NCBI GenBank assembly: GCA_946554445.1
Contig: CAMNSD010000013.1
Coordinates: 38,167 to 102,166, forward strand
Origin: an uncultured Lachnospiraceae bacterium
GTDB taxonomy: Bacteria; Bacillota; Clostridia; Lachnospirales; Lachnospiraceae
DNA: 64,000 nucleotides
Direction: 5' to 3'
Part shown: piece after piece, positions 17,370-25,364 of the stretch
How positions within the stretch are numbered: position 1 is the first letter of the stretch
Layout: each line of letters begins with the position of its first letter
Made by a program: the position numbers and the translations under genes
Notes under the pieces: generated by a model
The model's input: the letters and a program-made list of their open reading frames with translations, nothing else
The model's database searches: none
What the model was told of the DNA's origin: nothing

Positions 17370-18593
17370 ATGGGAACGAAAGAATTGTCATTGGATAAGT
17401 TTGAGGAAGCGTATGAGATCGTCAAGGAGGTGGCCTCGGAGACGAAGTTGGTGTACAGTGATTATTTTAGCGCACAGACAGGGAATAAGATTTATTTAAA
17501 ACCGGAGAATATGCAGCTTACAGGGGCATATAAATTACGGGGCGCCTACTATAAGATAAGCACCCTCACCCAGGAAGAGCGGGAGAAAGGTTTGATTACG
17601 GCTTCTGCCGGCAACCATGCTCAGGGCGTGGCTTACGCGGCGAAATGTTATGGCGTGAAGGCAGTGATTGTGATGCCAACCACCACGCCGCTCATCAAGG
17701 TCAACCGTACTAAGAGTTATGGGGCGGAGGTGGTTCTTTGCGGGGATGTGTATGACGAGGCTTGTGCCCATGCCTATGAATTGGCCAAAGAACATGGCTA
17801 TACCTTTGTACATCCTTTTGACGATCTGGACGTGGCCACAGGCCAGGGAACCATCGCCATGGAGATTATCAAGGAACTTCCTCTGGTAGATTATATTCTG
17901 GTGCCCATCGGCGGGGGCGGCCTTGCCACCGGCGTATCGACACTGGCGAAGTTGTTGAATCCCAAGATTAAGGTCATCGGCGTAGAGCCTGCAGGCGCCA
18001 ACTGTATGGAGGCGTCCATCAAGGCAGGTAAAGTGCTGACTTTAGAACAGGTAAATACCATAGCTGACGGCACGGCAGTGAAGACGCCAGGCGAAAAGAT
18101 ATTTCCTTATGTGAGTAAGAATCTGGATGATATCATCACCGTGGAGGATGAGGAACTGGTGGTGGCATTCTTAGATATGGTGGAGAACCATAAGATGGTG
18201 GTGGAAAATTCCGGTCTGCTCACGGCGGCAGCCTTAAAACACCTGGATGTGAAGAATAAGAAGATTGTGGCAATCTTAAGCGGCGGCAATATGGATGTGA
18301 TCACCATGTCTTCCGTGGTACAGCAGGGACTGGTGCTGCGTGACAGGATCTTTACGGTGTCAGTGCTTTTGCCTGACAAACCGGGCGAGTTGAGCAGAGT
18401 GTCCGATGTGATCGCGAAGGAGAGTGGCAATGTCATCAAGCTGGAACACAACCAGTTCGTATCCATCAATCGCAATGCGGCGGTGGAACTTCGGATTACC
18501 TTGGAAGCTTATGGGACACAGCATAAGAACCAGATTATGGATGCCCTCAAAGAGCATGGCTATCAGCCGAAGCTGGTACGGGCAAGCATCTAA
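17370..18593 (+). CDS. ilvA: Threonine ammonia-lyase with C-terminal ACT domain
   Basis: The 407-residue PLP enzyme deaminates threonine to 2-oxobutyrate, the first step to isoleucine or to propionate. The PLP lysine is Lys55 in LTGAYKLRGA; SAGNHAQGVAY and the phosphate-binding loop GGGGLATG follow. An ACT-type regulatory domain covers about residues 330-407 (VLLPDKPGELSRVSDVI). The length and single ACT domain match the short ilvA/tdcB-like class rather than the long E. coli IlvA. AAAGAGGGAAGG precedes the ATG. No T-box or leader is possible in the 20-nt gap after ftsY. Confidence 0.93.
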   Translation: MGTKELSLDKFEEAYEIVKEVASETKLVYSDYFSAQTGNKIYLKPENMQLTGAYKLRGAYYKISTLTQEEREKGLITASAGNHAQGVAYAAKCYGVKAVIVMPTTTPLIKVNRTKSYGAEVVLCGDVYDEACAHAYELAKEHGYTFVHPFDDLDVATGQGTIAMEIIKELPLVDYILVPIGGGGLATGVSTLAKLLNPKIKVIGVEPAGANCMEASIKAGKVLTLEQVNTIADGTAVKTPGEKIFPYVSKNLDDIITVEDEELVVAFLDMVENHKMVVENSGLLTAAALKHLDVKNKKIVAILSGGNMDVITMSSVVQQGLVLRDRIFTVSVLLPDKPGELSRVSDVIAKESGNVIKLEHNQFVSINRNAAVELRITLEAYGTQHKNQIMDALKEHGYQPKLVRASI

Positions 18594-18634
18594 GAAGATT
18601 TGGCAGATATATAACTAATGTATATGCTACGTAT

Positions 18635-18680
18635 AATACATCAAAGTCCGCATGATTATATACGGATTTTGGTGTATTTA
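18635..18680 (+). terminator. Probable terminator after ilvA
   Basis: A long AT-rich stem (AATACATCAAAGTCCG with CGGATTTTGGTGTATT, 16 bp including G-U pairs) is followed by TATTAAAT. It is plausible as the end of the ftsY-ilvA transcript, though the U-tract is poor. Confidence 0.55.
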
Positions 18681-18766
18681 TTAAATATTCCGATGTAGCA
18701 TGGGAAAATAAGTAAGATTATGGTGTATATGGTTATGATATAGGAAAAAGAGAGGCGGCATCATAT

Positions 18767-19666
18767 ATGGGAAAAGGGAATCACAGGAAAATTGAAAAAA
18801 ATATAAAAAAAAGCAAGACAGAATTGCTAAAGAAATATATTATTATATCAGCGGCAGCTTTTGTGTACGCGGCGGGTGTCAGTCTTTTTACTGATCCCAA
18901 TGATATGGCGCCCGGCGGTGTGACTGGTATCTCCATTATCTTAAGCAGGATTGTGCCTGTGAGTACGGGTACGCTGATCATGCTGATCAACATACCGATC
19001 CTTATCTTTGGGATTTGGAAGTTTGGCCTGGGACTGACACTTTCTTCCATCTACGCGACAGTGCTGATCTCGGCTTTTACCAATTTGCTGGCGCCTTTCG
19101 GGGCAGCCACGGATGATATCCTGTTGGCGGCACTCTCAGGCGGTGTACTGATAGCAATCTCGGTAGGGGTGATTTTCAGGGCAGGGGCGACTACTGGCGG
19201 AGTGGATATTATCATCAAGGCCCTGCGGCTGCGGTTTCCGCATTTGAAGACGGGTAAGATATTCTTTATCATGGATGCCGTGGTGGTTACGCTGTCTGGT
19301 ATTGTCTTCCGGGATATCAATGCTGCCCTGTATGCGGCTATCTCGGCCATCTGTACATCCTTGGTGATGGATATAGTGCTTTACGGCAGGGATGAGGCCA
19401 AACTCATCTATATCATCAGCGGTAAGTCTTCACAGATTGCCCAGTGCCTCTTAGAGGATCTGGATATCGGTGTGACATATATAAACGGGCAGGGCGCATA
19501 TAGTGGAGATGACAAGAAGGTGCTCATGTGCGTGGTAAAAAAGGCTGTCTCACCTCAGGTGGAAGAGATTGTCAAAGAGGAAGATGCCCATTCTTTCATG
19601 ATCATCACAAGCGCAACGGAAGTATTCGGAGAGGGGTACAAAAGCTACTTTAGTGAACGAATCTAA
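18767..19666 (+). CDS. YitT family membrane protein
   Basis: The 299-residue protein has a basic N-terminus, five or six hydrophobic segments between residues 24 and 205, and a cytoplasmic C-terminal domain of about 85 residues (IIYIISGKSSQIAQCLLEDLDIGVTYI). This is the YitT architecture: a DUF161-type membrane part plus DUF2179. Conserved glycine-rich blocks PNDMAPGGVTGIS and RAGATTGGVDII are typical. The function of the family is unknown. AAAGAGAGGCGG lies upstream. The GH25 gene follows after 12 nt. Confidence 0.9.
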   Translation: MGKGNHRKIEKNIKKSKTELLKKYIIISAAAFVYAAGVSLFTDPNDMAPGGVTGISIILSRIVPVSTGTLIMLINIPILIFGIWKFGLGLTLSSIYATVLISAFTNLLAPFGAATDDILLAALSGGVLIAISVGVIFRAGATTGGVDIIIKALRLRFPHLKTGKIFFIMDAVVVTLSGIVFRDINAALYAAISAICTSLVMDIVLYGRDEAKLIYIISGKSSQIAQCLLEDLDIGVTYINGQGAYSGDDKKVLMCVVKKAVSPQVEEIVKEEDAHSFMIITSATEVFGEGYKSYFSERI

Positions 19667-19678
19667 AAAGGAGAGTCT

Positions 19679-20800
19679 ATGCGGGAAAATAATCTACAGA
19701 GCAAGAGACGGAGAAAGAAACAAAGGAGAAGTGAGAACGGTATATTGGCAGGATCGATACTGCTTTGTATTGTCACGCTGGCGGCAATCACAGTCTGTAT
19801 GGTAACGGTATTTCAAAACCGGGCGGCTCAGCTGCAGAAAGTGGAAGTGATGAATGAGCTGGAGACGGCCAGACAAGAGATTGCGGTGTCCTATTCACAG
19901 GATGAGGTGGACCAGCTGATTCAAGCGGCGGTAGCTGAGACAAAAGAGCAGACCAGTGAGGAAGTGAGCGGAGATTTTTTAAGCAAACTTAAAGAACTGA
20001 TGCAATCGGGGGATGGCGCCACAGAAATGCTTCGCTATTTCTTTCCAGAGGAGATTGTGGTAGCGGATGCCGGACAATATTACTTTTTCCCGATACAGGA
20101 GAATCTTGCAAAGCATACATATAACCCGCTGGGATTCCAACTGGATGGGGATGATATCCTGCATTATTATGAAAATGGAGAACGGGCGTCCCACAAGGGA
20201 ATAGACGTATCCAAGTATCAGGAGTCCATCAATTGGGAAAAGGTGGCGGAGGATGAGGTGGAGTATGCTTTTATCCGTCTGGGGATCCGCGGTTACACGG
20301 AAGGCGAAATTCTAGTGGATGATAATTTCCAGGACAATATAGAAGGGGCGTTGGAGAATGATATTGATGTGGGCGTCTACTTTTTTACCCAGGCGACAAG
20401 CGAGGCTGAGGCAGAGGAAGAAGCTGAATTTGTGATAGATTCTATAGAGGATTATGATGTCAGTTATCCGGTGGTCATAGATATAGAGGCTGTCTCCAAC
20501 AAAAATGCAAGAACGAAGGATCTGACAGCGGAGGATAGGACGAAATACTGTGTCATTTTCTGTGAAAAGATCAAAGAGGCGGGCTATACGCCGATGATCT
20601 ACGGTAATTTAAAGTCCTTTATGCTGATGCTTGATATGGAACAGCTGGAAGACTATGATAAGTGGTTCGCTTACTATGATGAGAAGATGTATTTCCCTTA
20701 TGCCTTTAAAATATGGCAGTATACTAGTACTGGCAGGGTGTCGGGGATCGAGGGCGACGTGGATCTGAATATCAGTTTTGAGGATCTGAAAGATGAATGA
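19679..20800 (+). CDS. Membrane-anchored GH25 lysozyme-like muramidase
   Basis: The 373-residue protein has a highly basic N-terminus, one transmembrane helix at about 22-45, a charged linker with coiled-coil character, and a GH25 domain at about 173-368. Visible features are HKGIDVSKYQ with Asp176, VVIDIE with Asp268 and Glu270, and the closing IWQYTSTG. Such enzymes cut the glycan of peptidoglycan; the helix would hold it outside the membrane. AAAAGGAGAG precedes the ATG. Its last codons overlap the start of an AraC regulator by 8 nt, so the two are translationally coupled. Confidence 0.92.
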   Translation: MRENNLQSKRRRKKQRRSENGILAGSILLCIVTLAAITVCMVTVFQNRAAQLQKVEVMNELETARQEIAVSYSQDEVDQLIQAAVAETKEQTSEEVSGDFLSKLKELMQSGDGATEMLRYFFPEEIVVADAGQYYFFPIQENLAKHTYNPLGFQLDGDDILHYYENGERASHKGIDVSKYQESINWEKVAEDEVEYAFIRLGIRGYTEGEILVDDNFQDNIEGALENDIDVGVYFFTQATSEAEAEEEAEFVIDSIEDYDVSYPVVIDIEAVSNKNARTKDLTAEDRTKYCVIFCEKIKEAGYTPMIYGNLKSFMLMLDMEQLEDYDKWFAYYDEKMYFPYAFKIWQYTSTGRVSGIEGDVDLNISFEDLKDE

Positions 20801-21644
20801 AAAGGAACAGGAGCAATATGAAAAAACGGGCTACTTGACGGAGCCTTTCCGCGCTTTTCATATCAGGGATCACAGAAAAATGGAATTTGCTTTTCATTAT
20901 CATGATTTTTACAAGATTATTTACTTTGTGGAAGGAAAAGTAGTCTATCAGATAGAAGGCAAATCCTATCGCTTAAAGCCCCATGATTTCGTGCTGGTGG
21001 GCGCCAATGTGATTCATCGCGCACAGATAGATGAGACTGTTCCTTACGAGAGGTATATCATATATCTTTCCGAGGATTTTTTAAGCCAGAAGACCGTCTC
21101 GGGGGAGAGCCTGAAACGTTGTTTTGAGGAGGCGCAGAAGAGCCAGAACCGGGTACTGCATTTTGTACCGGAAAGTTATGAGGATATGGTGGGATGCCTG
21201 CTTAAGATGAGAAAGGTGGAACAGCAGAAGTATGTCCCTTATCATGATTTTCTTTTGCAGTCGGCCTTTTTGGAATTTATGGTTCTTTTAAACAGAAATG
21301 TGATTCAACAGCCTAAGGCATTTATTGAAACAGCGGTGTACCATGAGAAGGTGGTGGATGTGATCGCCTATATACAGGAACATCTGGCGGAGGAGATTAA
21401 CATAGATATTTTGGCGGAAAAATTCTATATCAGCAAGTATTACCTGATGCGGCAGTTTAGGCAGGCAACAGGATATTCCGTGCATCAGTACCTAAACGAG
21501 AAACGGATTCAGGCTGCCAGACAGATGATTCTCTCCGGCATGCCGCCATCTACGGCCTGCTATGAATGTGGATTTAAGGATTACTCTACTTTTGCCAGAC
21601 GTTTTAAGGAGATCGTGGGGACGGCGCCGTCCAGGTTGCGCTGA
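20793..21644 (+). CDS. AraC family transcriptional regulator
   Basis: The 283-residue protein has an N-terminal cupin sensor (FHYHDFYKIIYFVEGKV near residue 34, RLKPHDFVLVGANVIHRA near 60). Its C-terminal double helix-turn-helix covers about residues 185-283 (INIDILAEKFYISKYYLMRQF and CYECGFKDYSTFARRFKEIVG). It probably senses a small ligand such as a sugar or cell-wall fragment; the ligand is unknown. It overlaps the GH25 gene, which suggests it controls that operon or another nearby gene. AAAGGAACAGGAG-like purines lie just inside its own start, not upstream, so coupling to GH25 translation is likely. Confidence 0.92.
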   Translation: MNEKEQEQYEKTGYLTEPFRAFHIRDHRKMEFAFHYHDFYKIIYFVEGKVVYQIEGKSYRLKPHDFVLVGANVIHRAQIDETVPYERYIIYLSEDFLSQKTVSGESLKRCFEEAQKSQNRVLHFVPESYEDMVGCLLKMRKVEQQKYVPYHDFLLQSAFLEFMVLLNRNVIQQPKAFIETAVYHEKVVDVIAYIQEHLAEEINIDILAEKFYISKYYLMRQFRQATGYSVHQYLNEKRIQAARQMILSGMPPSTACYECGFKDYSTFARRFKEIVGTAPSRLR

Positions 21645-21662
21645 TATAGGGATTTATGATAT

Positions 21663-21721
21663 AATAACCGCAAAGAAAAACAAGCGACTGCGGAGCAGGC
21701 ATTTGTTTTTCAGCGGTTATT
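21663..21721 (+). other. Long intergenic stem-loop (element A)
   Basis: The sequence folds as three stacked helices: AATAACCGC / GCGGTTATT outside, GAAAAACAA / TTGTTTTTC in the middle, and CTGC-gga-GCAG at the tip. It begins 18 nt after the AraC stop and may be a terminator or a structured repeat. Confidence 0.6.
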
Positions 21722-21726
21722 AACGA

Positions 21727-21775
21727 GCAAACGGCCGATGCAATCGGCCAAGGAGCGCTGAAAGCGCGTGTTTGC
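21727..21775 (+). other. Three-way-junction-like structured element (element B)
   Basis: Outer stem GCAAAC / GTTTGC encloses GGCCGAT-gca-ATCGGCC and GCGC-tgaaa-GCGC. All stems are perfect. It lies directly before the DUF1905/C39-like gene and could be its leader, or part of a mobile structured repeat with element A. Confidence 0.55.
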
Positions 21776-21816
21776 GAGTTTAGGCGATAGAATACACGAA
21801 AGGCGGGATTACAGAC

Positions 21817-22485
21817 ATGAAATATGAATTTGAAGGTACGGTGGAATTTCGGGAAAATGAGAACACGATTGCCGTACCCTTTAATGTGTGGGAAGTATGC
21901 GAAAAGGTGGGAGACGCGCCGGTGAGAGTCTGCTTTGACGATGTTTGTTTTATCTGCGATCTTCTGCCCAAGGGACAGGGCTATTACGATATTCCGGTCA
22001 GCCAGGAAGTGCTTGCCAAGGTGGAACTTGGCAAGAAGTATCTGATCTCTATTGAGATTGTGGGCAATGTGGTGAGCGTAGGCGGCGACAGCCCCTATAG
22101 CGTAGAAAATCCGATTCGTAAGATTGATGGGGTTGATCTGGTGACGCAGCCCTGGGACGGACTCTGTGGCCAGTCCTGTATTGCGATGATTGCGGGAACC
22201 ACATTGGACGAGGCCTGCGATATCATGAAGTGCAGGGAATGGCAGGCCAATATGAGTAAGATGATCGCGACCTTAGAATATCTTGGCATCCGTCATGCGG
22301 ACAAGATCGTTTATACGCTTGGTAAGATTGTGGAACTGCCCAAATGCTGCATCATCATGGAACGTATGGGGAGGTACAGTCATTACTTGGTAGGGTATGA
22401 AGGCAAGTATTATGATCCCAACCTGGGTGTGTTAAAGGAATTTGACCTGACCAAGGTAGTGGGGTATCTGGAAATCGTATATTAA
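21817..22485 (+). CDS. DUF1905-like / C39-like papain-fold fusion, function unknown
   Basis: The 222-residue protein has two parts. Residues 1-85 (YEFEGTVEFRENE, VPFNVWEVC, KGQGYYDIPVSQEV) resemble the small beta-barrel DUF1905 domain. Residues 105-222 resemble a C39/papain-like cysteine peptidase: Gln111, Cys117 in QPWDGLCGQS, His189 in RYSHYLVGY and Asp200 in YYDPNLG are in the right order. No signal peptide is present, so it is cytoplasmic unless exported otherwise. The catalytic set is intact by eye, but peptidase activity is an inference. AAAGGCGGG lies upstream. A perfect terminator follows. Confidence 0.65.
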   Translation: MKYEFEGTVEFRENENTIAVPFNVWEVCEKVGDAPVRVCFDDVCFICDLLPKGQGYYDIPVSQEVLAKVELGKKYLISIEIVGNVVSVGGDSPYSVENPIRKIDGVDLVTQPWDGLCGQSCIAMIAGTTLDEACDIMKCREWQANMSKMIATLEYLGIRHADKIVYTLGKIVELPKCCIIMERMGRYSHYLVGYEGKYYDPNLGVLKEFDLTKVVGYLEIVY

Positions 22486-22490
22486 CAGCA

Positions 22491-22536
22491 ACAGGAGCTG
22501 AACACTAACTGAATAGTGTTCAGCTCCTGTTAAGTT
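22491..22536 (+). terminator. Terminator after the C39-like gene
   Basis: A perfect 16-bp stem (ACAGGAGCTGAACACT and its complement) with an 8-nt loop is followed by TAAGTTTT. Confidence 0.85.
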
Positions 22537-22542
22537 TTAATC

Positions 22543-22559
22543 ATATCCGAGTCCGCGAA
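22543..22559 (+). repeat. Remnant of the two-hairpin repeat
   Basis: ATATCCGAGTCCGCGAA matches the first arm and loop of hairpin 1 in the 43175 and 52559 copies, then the homology stops. It appears truncated. Confidence 0.55.
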
Positions 22560-22567
22560 AAAATATT

Positions 22568-23341
22568 TTAAGTCTGGTTCATTTTGTTGATAGAATCAGA
22601 AATCATATTGGCATCCTCTGTAATCTTTTTATAGATATCGGCAGACAGTTTGGAAAAATCCCCCATCTGTTTAGCAATGATACCGAAGCCTGCGCCTACA
22701 GCGCCCACTCTTGCCGTCTCAATGGAGGCGTTCAAAGCCATGATGGTCTGTTTGGAAGCAATGGACTGCAGTTCCCTGGTATTTTCCTTAATTCTTGCAA
22801 CCGTACTTGTGGCGTTGGCAAGTTCTTCTTCCCATACATGAATCTTCTGGTATTCGGTTTTGTCCATGTATTCCTGTAAGACAGCCCGGTTTACCACATC
22901 ATCTAACAGGGCGGCCGCTGCACGGATTGATTTTTCAGGACGTACAGGCACTTTCTTGACGGCTCTGATGTACTGTGCGGGATCGATACCAAGTTCCTGC
23001 GCAATGGAAGTAAATTTATCCTCGTCCGGTTCCTGAGGAAGTACTTGTCCGCCAATCATTTTGCCAAGCTTCTCGCCGTTGAGGACGATATCAATAGAAA
23101 AGTCCATCAGGCCGGCATGACATTCATATGTACCCTGTCCTGTGGCGTCACATTTCTGGCAGCGTTTGGCGCCTTCACTGCAGCCCCTGGTATGTTTCAT
23201 ACAAAAATCTGTGAAATTACTGCCTTTGGTAATATAATTACCTTCCGCGTCAACGGCGATGGCAGCAAGTCCCGTAGCATCAGAAAAAGCGTCCTGGATT
23301 TTCTGCAGATGCGCCATATCCATAAAATCAATAAGCTTCAT
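22568..23341 (-). CDS. PocR-domain sensor with short methyl-accepting tip
   Basis: The 257-residue soluble protein has an N-terminal PocR-type ligand-binding domain, about residues 1-155. Supporting segments are MAHLQKIQDAFSDATGLAA, the Cys-rich CMKHTRGCSEGAKRCQKCD, YECHAGLMDFSIDI and IGGQVLP. A truncated chemoreceptor signalling tip follows at about 185-257 (ASKQTIMALNASIETARVGA, VGAGFGIIAKQMG). Known PocR domains bind small diols or hydrocarbon derivatives, or use a metal cluster. No membrane helices or HAMP domain are present, and the helical hairpin is much shorter than in normal chemoreceptors. AAGGAGGGC precedes the start. No che genes are in the window. Confidence 0.85.
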   Translation of the reverse strand: MKLIDFMDMAHLQKIQDAFSDATGLAAIAVDAEGNYITKGSNFTDFCMKHTRGCSEGAKRCQKCDATGQGTYECHAGLMDFSIDIVLNGEKLGKMIGGQVLPQEPDEDKFTSIAQELGIDPAQYIRAVKKVPVRPEKSIRAAAALLDDVVNRAVLQEYMDKTEYQKIHVWEEELANATSTVARIKENTRELQSIASKQTIMALNASIETARVGAVGAGFGIIAKQMGDFSKLSADIYKKITEDANMISDSINKMNQT

Positions 23342-23412
23342 GGTAGTTGTAGCCCTCCTTAGGATGTGAAATTGTATTTATCTTATAGAAACCAAATCCA
23401 AATAATACGTTT

Positions 23413-23441
23413 ATTATATCATCTTTTAAGATATCTGCCTA
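23413..23441 (-). promoter_or_regulatory. Possible promoter of the PocR-domain gene
   Basis: Reading the minus strand: TAGGCA, 17 bp, TATAAT (complement of 23413-23418). The -35 is weak (4 of 6). Confidence 0.35.
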
Positions 23442-23521
23442 TCTGTTTTATGACTTTTTATCACTTTTTATCACACTTTTTTATTGTACATGCTTTTCTA
23501 TGGAGTGATCGTAAAGATATC

Positions 23522-23566
23522 TGTCAAGAAAAAATACTTGAAAGTGGAGATGGCATATAGTAAAAT
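23522..23566 (+). promoter_or_regulatory. Promoter of the sulfatase-like gene (duplicated region)
   Basis: TTGAAA (23538-23543), 17 bp, TAAAAT (23561-23566). TGTCAAG (23522-23528) and CTTGAAA form a near-perfect dyad over the -35. The whole block to about 23580 is closely similar to 25285-25345 upstream of ylxM. Confidence 0.7.
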
Positions 23567-23617
23567 GCATAAGTCGGTAATCGCATTTTCTGGGAATTAA
23601 GAAAGGAAGGATACGAG

Positions 23618-25276
23618 ATGGAAAGGCGAAAAACGGTATTTGGGATCAGTGACTGTCTCAAAGACAGTAAAGGAGGCATATGGCTTTCGATTGTAACATG
23701 CTTTATGCTCTTTCTTTATGCACCGCTGGATCTGTTGTTTACCAATCAGGACGAGTTTTGGTTTGATGCCTATCTTCTTGTGCCGATCATGTCGGTGATT
23801 TTTGGGATAACATGTCTTGGCAGTATCCTCATATTCATAGTGTTGAAAAAGTGGAAGGAAATTTTGTATCGGATTGGGCTCGCCCTGTATTTTATCGCGT
23901 TTATTTGTCTTTATGTGCAGGGAAACGTATTGACGGGTAGTCTGCCGCTTTTGGATGGCAAACCGATAGACTGGAGTCTTTATAAAGCAGAATATATCCA
24001 ATCCTATATACTCTGGATTGTGGTAGCGATTGTTGTTTTTGTTATGTATCGTAAGGTAAAGCCTGACCTGTTTGAGAAAGTCGTCAGAATTGTCAGTATC
24101 TGTATGCTGTTAATGTTCTGTGTCACGTTGTTTACGCTGGCGCTGACGAACCACGGATTTGAAAAAAAGCCTGGATTGTGCGTGACGACGAGAAATATGT
24201 TCCAGATGTCGGAGGATACCAATCTGATAATTCTGTTATTGGATGCTGTGGATGCACGGAACATGAATGAAATCTTAGAGGAGAATCCTAAATATGGGGA
24301 TATTTTTACGGATTTCACCTATTTCGACAATATGCTGGGAGTTTATCCTGCCACACGGCATGCGGTCCCTTATATCCTGTCAGGGAAGTGGTATCAAAAT
24401 GAGATGGAATTTAGGGAATATGAAGCGCTGGCTTATGCGGAATCACCGTTGTTTGCCCGTTTAGAAGAAGAGGGGTGGCGGATTGGGCTTTATGAGGCGG
24501 AACTGCTTTCAAACGATGGTGGAAAGGGACGGTTTGAGAATGTACTGCCAAGTAAAAGAGGTATCAGCAATAAACTGATGTTTATAAAGTGGCAGATTCA
24601 GCTGGTCGGTTTCAAATATGCGCCCTATTGTTTAAAGCCGCATACCTTTGTGAATCTTAAGGACTTTAATACAGTTAAGATTCCACCAGAGGGGGAAACC
24701 ATGTTTACGATGTCTAACAGCGACTTTTATGACAGGGTGCTTCATGAGGAGATTAGTCTGACGGATCAGAAGTGTTTTCGCTATATCCATATCAATGGTG
24801 GACACGCGCCCTTCATTTATAATGAGAATGTGGAGGAGATTGCACCGGAAGACGGTACTTATGAAGATAATATCAAAGCTTCTCTGACGATAACAAGGGA
24901 GTATCTGGATAAGTTAAAAGAGTCCGGTGTATATGATAATTCCGCGATTATTGTGATGGCGGATCATGGCTATGGATGGGGAAATTATTTTAACCAGCAA
25001 AATCCGATTTTCTTTGTGAAAGGCGTAGGAGAGAAGCATGAATTTAGGATATCGGATGCTCCGGTCTCTTATATGGACATGCAGCAGGTATATGAGCGGC
25101 TGATGAATGGAGCCGGCTGTGAAGAGATTTTTGATTGGAAGAGCGGCGATCAAAGGGAGAGAAGATATATTTTTTACGAACATTCTAATGAGGATCACAT
25201 GATTGAATATATGCAGCCCGGACGGGCAGACGATGCGGATGCCATGTATGAGACCGGCAATGTGTATGACAGATAA
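23618..25276 (+). CDS. Membrane-bound sulfatase/LtaS-superfamily enzyme
   Basis: The 552-residue protein has five predicted transmembrane helices (about 21-41, 53-76, 84-102, 129-145, 157-176) and an extracellular alkaline-phosphatase-fold domain from about 200. Metal and catalytic candidates are Asp209 and Asp212 in LLLDAVDARN, Thr246 in VYPATRHA, the HINGGHAPF block near 391, and Asp449-His450 in VMADHGYG. A Thr at the nucleophile position recalls lipoteichoic acid synthase and phosphoethanolamine transferases rather than true sulfatases (which use Cys or Ser). The substrate is unknown; transfer of a lipid-derived phosphoryl group to a surface polymer is plausible. AGAAAGGAAGG precedes the ATG. 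Confidence 0.82.
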   Translation: MERRKTVFGISDCLKDSKGGIWLSIVTCFMLFLYAPLDLLFTNQDEFWFDAYLLVPIMSVIFGITCLGSILIFIVLKKWKEILYRIGLALYFIAFICLYVQGNVLTGSLPLLDGKPIDWSLYKAEYIQSYILWIVVAIVVFVMYRKVKPDLFEKVVRIVSICMLLMFCVTLFTLALTNHGFEKKPGLCVTTRNMFQMSEDTNLIILLLDAVDARNMNEILEENPKYGDIFTDFTYFDNMLGVYPATRHAVPYILSGKWYQNEMEFREYEALAYAESPLFARLEEEGWRIGLYEAELLSNDGGKGRFENVLPSKRGISNKLMFIKWQIQLVGFKYAPYCLKPHTFVNLKDFNTVKIPPEGETMFTMSNSDFYDRVLHEEISLTDQKCFRYIHINGGHAPFIYNENVEEIAPEDGTYEDNIKASLTITREYLDKLKESGVYDNSAIIVMADHGYGWGNYFNQQNPIFFVKGVGEKHEFRISDAPVSYMDMQQVYERLMNGAGCEEIFDWKSGDQRERRYIFYEHSNEDHMIEYMQPGRADDADAMYETGNVYDR

Positions 25277-25284
25277 CGAGCCGT

Positions 25285-25329
25285 TGTCAAGAAAAAACAC
25301 TTGACACGGGTTAAACACTATAGTAAAAT
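25285..25329 (+). promoter_or_regulatory. ylxM-ffh promoter with dyad
   Basis: TTGACA (25301-25306), 17 bp, TAAAAT (25324-25329). TGTCAAG (25285-25291) and CTTGACA (25300-25306) are a perfect 7-bp dyad with an 8-nt A-rich centre. It lies only 8 bp after the sulfatase stop codon. Confidence 0.8.
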
Positions 25330-25364
25330 GCATAAGTCGGCAATTATGAAACAGAGGCTTAGTC

